From the NCBI GenBank assembly GCA_020636675.1, contig JACJXK010000013.1:10997-74996 (forward strand): 64,000 nucleotides of DNA, read 5' to 3'. This document shows positions 43,671 through 51,185 of this stretch, piece by piece. The stretch's first letter is position 1. Every line of letters begins with the position of its first letter. The position numbers and the translations under genes are program-made. Under the pieces are notes generated by a model. It saw only the letters and a list, made by a program, of their open reading frames with translations, made no database searches and was not told where the DNA came from. The DNA is from Prevotellaceae bacterium (GTDB lineage Bacteria; Bacteroidota; Bacteroidia; Bacteroidales; Paludibacteraceae).

Positions 43671-43746
43671 AAGGAAGCAAAATATAGCATCAACAAAAGA
43701 CCAAGAAAAAAGCTCGAATTCAAATCCCCTCTCGAACTTTTCTTCT

Positions 43747-43754
43747 TATCTTTG
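43747..43754 (+). promoter_or_regulatory. Promoter -7 element TATCTTTG upstream of the 43.9 kb gene
   Basis: An exact TAnnTTTG match, 145 bases before the ATG at 43899. The long leader between them has no recognised structure. Confidence 0.4.
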
Positions 43755-43898
43755 AAAAATCGCAGTTGCATTTACTAGTTGAATCTACGGGTTACTTTCG
43801 GACTTGCGCTCTTAAGCGGCCAGACACAAACAATTGTTGCTTCAATGTAAACTGAAGCTGTGTGATTCAAAAAATAACATCTAACAAGATTACTAAAT

Positions 43899-44321
43899 AT
43901 GGAGACACTCATAACAATATCAGACTTTCTAATACTCACGGCAATAATCATCACGCCAATTCTAACGCTTATTATTCTTAAAAGATTAGGGATTAAACGG
44001 CCTTGGCTAATTTATTCATTAATAGGTTTGTCTGAGATGGGAATTCTAATGTGTTTTTTTGCATGGTGGAGTGATGTGTCAAATTTGATTTTATTGAGAC
44101 ATTTTGGATACGACATTTGCGGGATGGGCGAAACAGAATATTATAGGAATGTTTTACCTGAGAATATGAATAAAGTGAAAGAACTAGAAATTAGAATCAT
44201 GGGAATTGGATGGCCAGTAAAAGCGTTTTTTGGATTTGTCATGACTATCCCGTATTTAATTTTTGTTTACATTGGCAAAGTATTGGTTTGCAAAATAATG
44301 ACAAATAAAAACGAACTCTAA
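43899..44321 (+). CDS. Hypothetical membrane protein
   Basis: A 140-residue protein with three hydrophobic segments (about 10-28, 38-56 and 108-130) and a soluble loop holding YDICGMGETEYYRNVLPENMNKVKELEIR. No family is recognised. It sits between repeat J and the ISL3 remnant, in the least conserved-looking part of the window, so it is probably accessory. Confidence 0.55.
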   Translation: METLITISDFLILTAIIITPILTLIILKRLGIKRPWLIYSLIGLSEMGILMCFFAWWSDVSNLILLRHFGYDICGMGETEYYRNVLPENMNKVKELEIRIMGIGWPVKAFFGFVMTIPYLIFVYIGKVLVCKIMTNKNEL

Positions 44322-44521
44322 CAATCAGCATAACCACTATTCCACCAATACATCCGTCGTATTATCGTAGCGAAAAACGACCCAACTTCGGCAATGCCCC
44401 ATCCGCTTCTGAATGGGTCGAATATTTGCAGAGAGTCATAGCTGGACGGTGTGCCACACATTGGTCGTATGTACTCGTTAAAAAGTCTGCCATATAACAT
44501 TAGCTTTGACCATAGATAATA

Positions 44522-44961
44522 GGCTTTATAACGAATCGTATGGGTAATCGAATTTAAGTTTGCCACAGACGAAGTATGCCGTATCTATAAAGTTGTCGAT
44601 GTCGGCAAATCCTTTGTCTCTCCGTTTGGTCAATTGTATTTTGAGGTTAAGTCCCTCAAAAATTCCGTAGTTTACGCCTAGGCATGTGAAGTTGGTATTT
44701 ATATCGAACTTGTGCACCTCTTGTCCTCCGTATCATAGGCCTTGCGCCGTTGACCCGTATTGTTGACAAACTTTCCGCCTCTTTGGAAATCGATTTGGAT
44801 ATGAAGGCTTTTGCTGCCATCTGCCTCTTTGACAAACGAGGCCTCTTTTACTTCGCAGGGTGGAAGCAGTTCCAACCCCAAGGCAAATATATCTTCGCTT
44901 CTCATAATGTTCCAAAGTCAACTGTTTTCATTAAGTTACCCACATGATTCGTTATAGAGCC
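44522..44961 (-). mobile_element. ISL3-type insertion sequence remnant, internally deleted
   Basis: A 440-base element bounded by 26-base inverted repeats, 44522-44547 (GGCTTTATAACGAATCGTAT...) and 44936-44961 (TTACCCACATGATTCGTTAT...), matching at 23 of 26 positions. Inside are the two ends of a transposase with the centre missing. A full ISL3 element is about 1.3-1.5 kb. I do not see the expected 8-base target duplication (flanks AGATAATA and AAGTTGCT). It cannot move by itself but could be mobilised by an intact relative. Confidence 0.82.
44526..44905 (-). pseudogene. ISL3 family transposase, N- and C-terminal remnants
   Basis: The N-terminal piece (44699-44905) starts MRSEDIFALGLELLPPCEVK and includes SLHIQIDFQRGGKF and AYDTEDK, typical of the first 60-70 residues of ISL3 transposases. 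The C-terminal piece (44526-44717, another frame) has NYGIFEGLNLKIQLTKRR and FVCGKLKFDYP, the usual end. The middle, with most of the catalytic DDE domain, is gone: about 130 residues remain of roughly 400. The two parts are out of frame. The stop codon lies inside the left inverted repeat, as expected for this family. Confidence 0.82.
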
Positions 44962-45038
44962 AAGTTGCTCCGCAGATATTCTGTCCGATAAAGAAAAAAT
45001 ATAGACAATATTCTATTTGTCTTGCCGGATAGAATGCT

Positions 45039-45046
45039 TATTTTTG
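45039..45046 (+). promoter_or_regulatory. Promoter -7 element TATTTTTG for the 37-residue membrane peptide
   Basis: An exact TAnnTTTG match, 63 bases before the small ORF start. Confidence 0.5.
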
Positions 45047-45109
45047 TGATGGTAGAATAGGACAGGAGGATATTTCCCCTTCCTGTGAAATCTGTAAAAA
45101 ACTAAAAGC

Positions 45110-45223
45110 ATGGAACTTTCATCGTTTATTCTCATGATTGTGGTGGAGGGATTTGTCTCTGTCATGGCAATATATCTCTTCTTCCGGATGCTAAAAGGAG
45201 GCAAGGCGCATAAGAAGGATTGA
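45110..45223 (+). CDS. Small single-helix membrane protein, 37 residues
   Basis: A short frame MELSSFILMIVVEGFVSVMAIY... with one hydrophobic helix (about 5-26) and a basic tail (RMLKGGKAHKKD), fitting an inner-membrane miniprotein with the C-terminus inside. It has its own promoter-like element. No family is recognised. Confidence 0.5.
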   Translation: MELSSFILMIVVEGFVSVMAIYLFFRMLKGGKAHKKD

Positions 45224-45340
45224 CTTCTTATGTATGTTGTGCCTGATTGCGACCTCTCTTTTTGATTTGCAAAGAGAGGGTTGTCCTTGTGTATGTGAGT
45301 CTCTTCCATAAAGGAAGAGTATGGCATCCGGACTATTCTC

Positions 45341-45778
45341 CTATTTGTTGGATTCGTTGTTTATCTCCTTCAGAAGTTCTAACGCTTCGTTTTCATTCTT
45401 TTCCATTATCTCGCGTTCGCCCGGACCTTTGTCGTTTATTCCGCAAAGATGGAGAATGCCATGGATGATGACCCGATGCAACTCTGTGTCGTATTCTGCT
45501 CCAAACTTCTCTGCGTTTGTCTTGACGGTGTCCAGACTGATGAAAAGGTCCCCGGATATTTTCTTCTCTTCGGTATAGTCGAATGTGATGATGTCCGTAT
45601 AGTAGTCGTGTTGGAGATACTGCTTGTTGACCTCCAATATGTGTTCGTCAGAACAGAATATATAGGCAATGTCGCCTACCTTATAACCATGCTTGTCGGC
45701 TATGCGTTTAACCCATGCAGATATGCCCCGCTTTTGGATTTTGGGCATTTTTACATCTTCCGTACAATATGTTATCAT
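45341..45778 (-). CDS. ybeY: Endoribonuclease YbeY (rRNA maturation)
   Basis: A 145-residue metal-dependent RNase involved in 16S rRNA 3-prime processing and ribosome quality control. YTDIITFDY and SGDLFISLDTV are family motifs, as is the active site HGILHLCGINDKG. The usual H-x3-H-x5-H zinc site has Asp in the third position. I recall this form from other Bacteroidetes. I chose the ATG at 45778; an upstream TTG would add two residues. Promoter TATTTTTG 27 bases upstream. Confidence 0.92.
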   Translation of the reverse strand: MITYCTEDVKMPKIQKRGISAWVKRIADKHGYKVGDIAYIFCSDEHILEVNKQYLQHDYYTDIITFDYTEEKKISGDLFISLDTVKTNAEKFGAEYDTELHRVIIHGILHLCGINDKGPGEREIMEKNENEALELLKEINNESNK

Positions 45779-45804
45779 ATTCAATATATATTATTTAGTC
45801 TAAA

Positions 45805-45812
45805 CAAAAATA
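45805..45812 (-). promoter_or_regulatory. Promoter -7 element TATTTTTG for ybeY
   Basis: CAAAAATA on the plus strand, between ybeY and the end of the next minus-strand gene. Confidence 0.5.
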
Positions 45813-45831
45813 TCCCTCTCGATGGAATGTA

Positions 45832-47067
45832 TCAGTAAAAAAAGATGTAACCTACAATAATGGCGGCAATAACACCACCCAGGTCGGCCACAAGGCCTGC
45901 GGTCACTGCGTACCGTGTCTTTTTGATGCCTACAGAACCGAAATAGAGTGCTATGATGTAGAATGTGGTGTCTGCGGCTCCTTGGAATAGGCAGGAGAGC
46001 TTACCCACAAAAGAGTCTGCTCCATACGTGTTCATGGTCTCGACCATCATGGCTTTGGCTCCGCTTCCGCTCAGAGGCTTCATGAATGCGGTAGGTAGCG
46101 ACTCTACGAAGTCGGTGTTTATGGAGCAAAGGGAGAGTATCCATTCCAGCCCGTTGATGATGGCATCCATCGCTCCGGATGCCCTGAATACGCCGATGCC
46201 TACCAGCATACCCACAAGATAGGGCATGACCTTCACCGAAGTCTCAAACCCCTGCTTGGCTCCGTCGATGAAAGCCTCGTAGACGTTTATCTTCCGAACA
46301 ACTCCTGCTCCAATGAATGCGATGATGATGCAGAACAGGATGGTGTTGCCTATCATCTTGGAGTAGGTGGTCATTGCCTCTCCGTCTTGTTGGGAAAGGA
46401 AATAGACCAATAGTCCGAGACATAGCGATATTCCTCCTATCCAACCCAGAACAACGTGGTTCCACAGGTTCAGCTTCTGCCTGATGCCTACAAATAGGAT
46501 GGCAGTGAGGGTGGACACGAAGGTGGATATTAAGAGGGGGATGAAGATGTCAGTAGGGTTGGCAGCCCCTAGTATGGCGCGTTGCGCCATGATGTTGATA
46601 GGAATGAGTGTAAGTCCGGAGGTGTTGAGGGCAAGGAACATGATTTGTGCGTTGGATGCTGTTTCTTTGTCCTTGTTCAGATTCTGAAGCCCGTTCATTG
46701 CCTTTAATCCTAACGGGGTGGCCGCGTTGTCGAGTCCCAACATGTTGGCAGAGAAGTTCATCAGTAATTGCCCGTGTACGGGATGGTTCTTCGGTATCTC
46801 CGGAAAGAGTTTGGAGAAGAAGGGGCCGACGATTTTAGAGAGTGCGCCGATGGCTCCAGCTTTCTCTCCGATGTTCATCAGTCCGAGCCATAAGATCATG
46901 ACACCGCCCAATGGAAGTGCGATTTTCATGACGGCAAATTCGGACATGTCGAATGTGCTGGTCACAATCCGTTCGAAGACTTCCGTGTCATTGAAAAAGA
47001 AAAATTGGATGAGACCAACTGCCATCGCAACCAGGAAGAATCCGACCCAAATGTAGTTCAAAACCAT
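45832..47067 (-). CDS. Nucleoside recognition (Gate) domain membrane protein, SpmA/SpmB-like
   Basis: A 411-residue polytopic protein of two tandem Gate domains, equal to Bacillus SpmA and SpmB fused, as is usual in this phylum. Signature segments: GLDNAATPLGLKAM with the conserved asparagine, ALNTSGLTLIP, and in the second half RASGAMDAIINGLEW and PLSGSGAKAMMVETM. In Bacillus these proteins are needed for spore-core maturation; here the organism is not a sporeformer and a transport role is likely. It sits 4 bases from the preceding oxidoreductase gene. Confidence 0.85.
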   Translation of the reverse strand: MVLNYIWVGFFLVAMAVGLIQFFFFNDTEVFERIVTSTFDMSEFAVMKIALPLGGVMILWLGLMNIGEKAGAIGALSKIVGPFFSKLFPEIPKNHPVHGQLLMNFSANMLGLDNAATPLGLKAMNGLQNLNKDKETASNAQIMFLALNTSGLTLIPINIMAQRAILGAANPTDIFIPLLISTFVSTLTAILFVGIRQKLNLWNHVVLGWIGGISLCLGLLVYFLSQQDGEAMTTYSKMIGNTILFCIIIAFIGAGVVRKINVYEAFIDGAKQGFETSVKVMPYLVGMLVGIGVFRASGAMDAIINGLEWILSLCSINTDFVESLPTAFMKPLSGSGAKAMMVETMNTYGADSFVGKLSCLFQGAADTTFYIIALYFGSVGIKKTRYAVTAGLVADLGGVIAAIIVGYIFFY

Positions 47068-47070
47068 CTT

Positions 47071-48045
47071 TTATTTATCTTTCTCGTTTATTAATGCATT
47101 CACTTTGTCCATCAGAGACATGAGTTCCTTTGAAAAAGAAAGAGGATGCAATTTGCTTTCCGTAGATCCATTTTCCAAACATCTCATCACCTCCATAGCT
47201 TCATAATTGTAGCCATTTCCTATCGTCTGAATGTCAACTCTATTCTCTTGTTCGTCGCCAATCTTGTATGTAAGGTCCGTAGGCATGTGAAACATACGGC
47301 ATAATCTCAGGCAACCGTCTTCTCCATATACTTTTGCTTCGCTCTCCGTCCTCATGGCGAAGGAGGATGTCAGCAAGCTCATCTCACCTCCTTTGTGTTT
47401 TAACAAGATGGAGGTGGTCATGTCCGTGCCGCTAGGGGCGGGGATGGAAGTGGCCTTTATATCGGTGGGATAGCCGAAAAGATATAGGGACAAGAAAAGA
47501 GGATAGATGCCTATGTCAAAAACGGATCCTCCGCCTAAGGTCGGATTGAATAGGCGGCTCTCGCCGTCATACTTTGCCTTGAAGCCGAAATCTGCTTGAA
47601 GCAGCAGTGGCTTGCCGATGCGGCCCTTCTCCATCTCTGATTTCATGCTCAGCATCGATGGCAGAAACCGGCTCCATAAGGCTTCCATGAGAAAGAGATG
47701 ATTCTCTTTGGCCGTCTCTATCATCTGTTCTACCTGCTCCCCGTTCATCCCAAACGGTTTTTCGCAGAGCACGGCCTTCCCTGCATGGAGAGACATTATC
47801 GTGTGTTCGAAGTGTAGGTTGTTGGGGGTGGCGACATAAACGATGTCGACAGACGGGTCTACCAGCATCTCTTCGTATGAGCCATAGGCTTTTTCAAACC
47901 CATATTGTTGGCGGAATGCTTCCGCTTTCTCCAACGAACGGGAGGCCACGGCATAACGCTGTGCTTGCGGACAGGATTTTAGCCCATCCGAAAACTTTTC
48001 GGCGATGTGTCCTGCTCCCAATATGGCCCATTTATATTGTTTCAT
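47071..48045 (-). CDS. Gfo/Idh/MocA family oxidoreductase
   Basis: A 324-residue NAD(P)-dependent dehydrogenase. Rossmann motif WAILGAGHIAEKFSDGL at the N-terminus, the family EKP motif in AVLCEKPFGMNG (catalytic Lys), and a C-terminal alpha/beta domain with GGSVFDIGIYPLFL. Members oxidise sugars or related diols; this one resembles the trans-1,2-dihydrobenzene-1,2-diol/xylose dehydrogenase-like group. It lies 4 bases before the nucleoside-gate gene and 10 after the Wzz-like gene, so a shared transcript is likely. Confidence 0.9.
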   Translation of the reverse strand: MKQYKWAILGAGHIAEKFSDGLKSCPQAQRYAVASRSLEKAEAFRQQYGFEKAYGSYEEMLVDPSVDIVYVATPNNLHFEHTIMSLHAGKAVLCEKPFGMNGEQVEQMIETAKENHLFLMEALWSRFLPSMLSMKSEMEKGRIGKPLLLQADFGFKAKYDGESRLFNPTLGGGSVFDIGIYPLFLSLYLFGYPTDIKATSIPAPSGTDMTTSILLKHKGGEMSLLTSSFAMRTESEAKVYGEDGCLRLCRMFHMPTDLTYKIGDEQENRVDIQTIGNGYNYEAMEVMRCLENGSTESKLHPLSFSKELMSLMDKVNALINEKDK

Positions 48046-48055
48046 GGAGATGCTT

Positions 48056-49021
48056 CTACTTGTTCAAGAAGTCTTTTATGTTAGTTCTGAAGTTCCAGAA
48101 GAGGGAGAATATCACACCTAGTACGAACATCAGGGACATATATTTGATAGCCGATTGGCTGAGCCTGTTTGCTGCTTTGGCCTCTGCGTTGAATTCACTT
48201 ATGAAGGTAACACTTTGGTTGTTGACCTCTTTTGTCCATTGCATTTGGTGTTTTCTGTGTTCCAGTTCGAAAATGTCAGAATGGTAAAGTTTTTTCTCTT
48301 TCTCGTTTAGCAATACTGTTTTCTCCATATTTATGTTGGCATCCTTGTTCCGCTTGAAGTATTCCAACTTACGGAGGCTGTCTAACATAGAAATCTCATT
48401 GTTTGTGGAGTTGATATTTTCATCCATCTGCTTGAGACGGATTTCATTCTCAGAGTTGAGAATGCTGTTGTTGGAGAAATAATGAAACAGGTATTGTGTC
48501 ATGTTTTTTAGAATCGTTGTGTCTTTGACGATAACCTGCACATAAAGACGGTCTTTCATCCTGACACTTGTGGTGTCCGTAGGATGATCATATTTTTTCT
48601 CGAAATCAATCTCATCGGGCGTTCCGTCTATCAACTTGTCGATGAAGAAATAGGACTTTACTGCAATGATGTTTTTTGCATCAATGTCAGACACTCCAAG
48701 CGCATTCTTCAGTAGGGATTTGTTCTCATTCAGACAATAGCTGTCTAATGTAGATATGAGGTCGTTGAAGAAATATGCGTCGTGCAGGTTGATGGTCATA
48801 ATCGTGTTTGCTTTATACTCCAAGTTATCTTTCCTTGACACGAATAAAGCGATGAGAAATCCAGCAACGAGGAATGCTCCTAGTTTAACCTTATTCTTGT
48901 ACATAAAACGCAAAATCCATATTAACCCTTTATAGATAAGTCTAAAAAAGGAAGCGATGTAACATGCACAGGTCTTGAGTATGTCAATCAAATCTAATTC
49001 TTTGTTTTCCGAACTTTCCAT
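48056..49021 (-). CDS. Wzz/chain-length determinant-like membrane protein
   Basis: A 321-residue inner-membrane protein with two helices, about 48-63 and 290-308, enclosing a periplasmic domain rich in coiled coil (about 195-275). The N-terminus NKELDLIDILKT is the usual start of Wzz-domain proteins, which set polysaccharide chain length. It lacks a tyrosine kinase domain. Position between an EnvC-like gene and an oxidoreductase gene links it to envelope work, but no polysaccharide locus is next to it. Confidence 0.75.
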   Translation of the reverse strand: MESSENKELDLIDILKTCACYIASFFRLIYKGLIWILRFMYKNKVKLGAFLVAGFLIALFVSRKDNLEYKANTIMTINLHDAYFFNDLISTLDSYCLNENKSLLKNALGVSDIDAKNIIAVKSYFFIDKLIDGTPDEIDFEKKYDHPTDTTSVRMKDRLYVQVIVKDTTILKNMTQYLFHYFSNNSILNSENEIRLKQMDENINSTNNEISMLDSLRKLEYFKRNKDANINMEKTVLLNEKEKKLYHSDIFELEHRKHQMQWTKEVNNQSVTFISEFNAEAKAANRLSQSAIKYMSLMFVLGVIFSLFWNFRTNIKDFLNK

Positions 49022-49050
49022 AATAAATTATTTTTCCATTAATACTATAA

Positions 49051-50397
49051 CTACTTTTTCTTGAGCCATTTCTCCGGGTTCAGAAGGCTTTTCTCTTTCC
49101 ATATCTGAAAGAACAAGGTGGCTCTGTCTTTGTCGTCAGAGTCTTCGAATATCTTTCCTATCTTGTCCCCTGTATTTACATTGTCTCCTACGTTCACGTA
49201 GATGGTGGTCAAATTGGCATACACGGAAAGGAAGTTCCCGTGCCTGACGATGACCGCACTGTTGTTTCCCGGAATGGAGAACTTCTGGGTAACGATGCCG
49301 TTGTATACAGACTTTGCTATGGAGCCTTTCTCTGCTGTGATGTAGATGCCTTTGTTGTCTGTCGTTACATTTTTAAGAAAAGGATGCACTTGCTTGCCAA
49401 AGTGGCCTGTTATGGTTCCGTTGACAGGCCAAGCAAGGGTGCCTTGCTTCTTCTCGAATCCTCCGGATACGATTGTTTCCGTTTTGGTCATCGCATATCC
49501 GCCTTTTGTTTTTGATTTGGTGGCTTGTTTGCGCTTCTCCCTTTCTGCGGCTTCCTTCGCCTGTTTGGCAATGAGTTCCTGAATTTTGTCGTTCAGTTGT
49601 TCGGCTATCTTCTGTTGCTCCTGAAGTTCCTTTTTTAGCTCTTTCTCCTGTTGTTTGAGGGAGGTGACCACCTGGTTTTGTTTCTCCTTTTCCTCTAGAA
49701 GTTGTAGCTTCTCATTCTCGTGGTCTTTCAGCAGTTTTTCCGATTCCGACTTCGCCAGTTCTATGTCTTGCTTCTTTTTGTCCAGATTGACGCGAGATTT
49801 GTCCAGCTCTTCTGCCTGCTCTCTGCGCATGGATGCAAATTTATTCAAATAATCGAATCTACGGTAAGCTTCTTGAAAAGAAGATGCGGAAAGAATGAAA
49901 AGAAGTCGGCTTCTATTGTTTTGTTTGACATACGCATGATAGATCAGCTCCACATACTTTTGTTTCATGTAGTTGTATTCGGTCAGCATATAGCCAAGAT
50001 CTTGGTTCATGTCGGATATCTTTTCCTCCAGATTTTTAATCTCTTTCCCTTGGTTGGCTATTACTTGGCTGCGTTTCTGGATGTCTCTGTTCAGGAGTTC
50101 CAGTTGTTTCATCGATTTTCTTGTGGTCTGCCTTGTCTCTGTCAGAGATTTGTCTATCTGCTTCACATTCTGTTTGACAGACTGCTGTTTGTTCTTGAGG
50201 TCTTTGATCTCTTCCGATGTCTTGTTTTTGGTGGTAGTTGGGGTTTTGCTACTGCTTGACCTTTTCTTTTGTTGGGTTGTTGAACTCTTTTGTGAGGACG
50301 TTTTTTTTGTGTTGTTGGCATATGTCATGCTGTATTGTCCTATTATAGGGCAACAGAACAGAATGGCTGTCAGCAATATGGAATTAAGGATCCTCAT
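49051..50397 (-). CDS. EnvC-like murein hydrolase activator (M23/LytM domain)
   Basis: A 448-residue exported protein: signal peptide (about 1-26), a low-complexity Ser/Lys/Thr linker, a long coiled coil (about 62-290) and a C-terminal LytM domain (about 320-445). The LytM active site is degenerate. The HxxxD segment reads TTDNKGIYI, and the HxH segment reads SVYANL, so zinc is not bound. This is as in E. coli EnvC, which does not cut peptidoglycan itself but activates amidases at division. The same arrangement is visible here; the amidase partner is not in the window. Confidence 0.88.
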   Translation of the reverse strand: MRILNSILLTAILFCCPIIGQYSMTYANNTKKTSSQKSSTTQQKKRSSSSKTPTTTKNKTSEEIKDLKNKQQSVKQNVKQIDKSLTETRQTTRKSMKQLELLNRDIQKRSQVIANQGKEIKNLEEKISDMNQDLGYMLTEYNYMKQKYVELIYHAYVKQNNRSRLLFILSASSFQEAYRRFDYLNKFASMRREQAEELDKSRVNLDKKKQDIELAKSESEKLLKDHENEKLQLLEEKEKQNQVVTSLKQQEKELKKELQEQQKIAEQLNDKIQELIAKQAKEAAEREKRKQATKSKTKGGYAMTKTETIVSGGFEKKQGTLAWPVNGTITGHFGKQVHPFLKNVTTDNKGIYITAEKGSIAKSVYNGIVTQKFSIPGNNSAVIVRHGNFLSVYANLTTIYVNVGDNVNTGDKIGKIFEDSDDKDRATLFFQIWKEKSLLNPEKWLKKK

Positions 50398-50399
50398 TC

Positions 50400-51185
50400 T
50401 TATTTCAGCATATCCATCAATTCGTTTAATGTCACGGCCTTGTAGCTGGATGGAACGGTGAAGTCGAAATTGAGATCTTTATTGATCTCTATTTTCTTGT
50501 ATTCTATGTCCAGCTGGTTGTTTTTAGTGCCGTCGTTCATGGAGAAATTGATCTGATGGGGAAAGAAATATCCGTTTTCGAGTGCGTTGAACTTTGAGTA
50601 GCTCCAACGTAGGGAATATGGCTCTCCATCTGCGAAGAGGGAGGCCGATTGTACCCGATATTCTGAGTCTACGGTGAATTCCTGGAGTATTTTGTTTTTG
50701 CTGTATTGTAGCATTGTCAGATCCATGATTTTTGCCTCTTTGAAGTCGGATAGCCTGGGTGCATCGGACTGGTCGTACAGAAACAGTCCGTTTGTCAGGA
50801 TGGATTGGAATGTGTTGTAGTTTATTTCTATTCCCATGTCCTTGTTGAGATTGGCGAAAGATGCGGTGAAATATTTTTTATGGATCCGGTCCAAGATGGT
50901 GAAGTTGTCTTGTGTTATGGTGGCTCTTGCTACTTCCATGCCAAGAAATGGTTGGATGGAGATCATAATCAGACTATCCTTCCGGATGCGGATGGATCCG
51001 TTCACATTGAAGGAGTTCTGGTTCTGTACAATGGTGAATGTGGCTTTGGAGGAGCTGAATGTGTTATATTCCAGTGTGCTGAATTCCGACTTCTCCGTTG
51101 TTGTCAGTCCTTTCTTGCTTTTGCATGCGGACATACAAAGTGCAAGAACCATTAATAATCCTATTATCTTATTTCTATTCGACAT
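50400..51185 (-). CDS. DUF4292 lipoprotein (LolB-like fold)
   Basis: A 261-residue lipoprotein (lipobox MSAC, Cys about 20). The mature domain has the hallmarks of DUF4292: FNVNGSIRIRKDSLIMISIQPFLGMEVARATIT, then FTILDRIHKKYF. This family is structurally like LolA/LolB lipoprotein carriers. It overlaps the TPR gene by 11 bases and is 2 bases from the EnvC-like gene. The conserved set dut - TPR - DUF4292 - EnvC suggests a joint envelope role; activity is inferred only. Confidence 0.85.
   Translation of the reverse strand: MSNRNKIIGLLMVLALCMSACKSKKGLTTTEKSEFSTLEYNTFSSSKATFTIVQNQNSFNVNGSIRIRKDSLIMISIQPFLGMEVARATITQDNFTILDRIHKKYFTASFANLNKDMGIEINYNTFQSILTNGLFLYDQSDAPRLSDFKEAKIMDLTMLQYSKNKILQEFTVDSEYRVQSASLFADGEPYSLRWSYSKFNALENGYFFPHQINFSMNDGTKNNQLDIEYKKIEINKDLNFDFTVPSSYKAVTLNELMDMLK

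Noticed and set aside
44318..44566. An 82-codon minus-strand frame beside the ISL3 remnant
   Set aside because: It extends into the IS end and shows no recognisable protein features; probably chance.
42508..45223. The 42.9-45.1 kb region considered as a genomic island or defence locus
   Set aside because: It holds repeats, an IS remnant and two small unknown proteins, but no integrase, attachment repeats, or recognised defence proteins.
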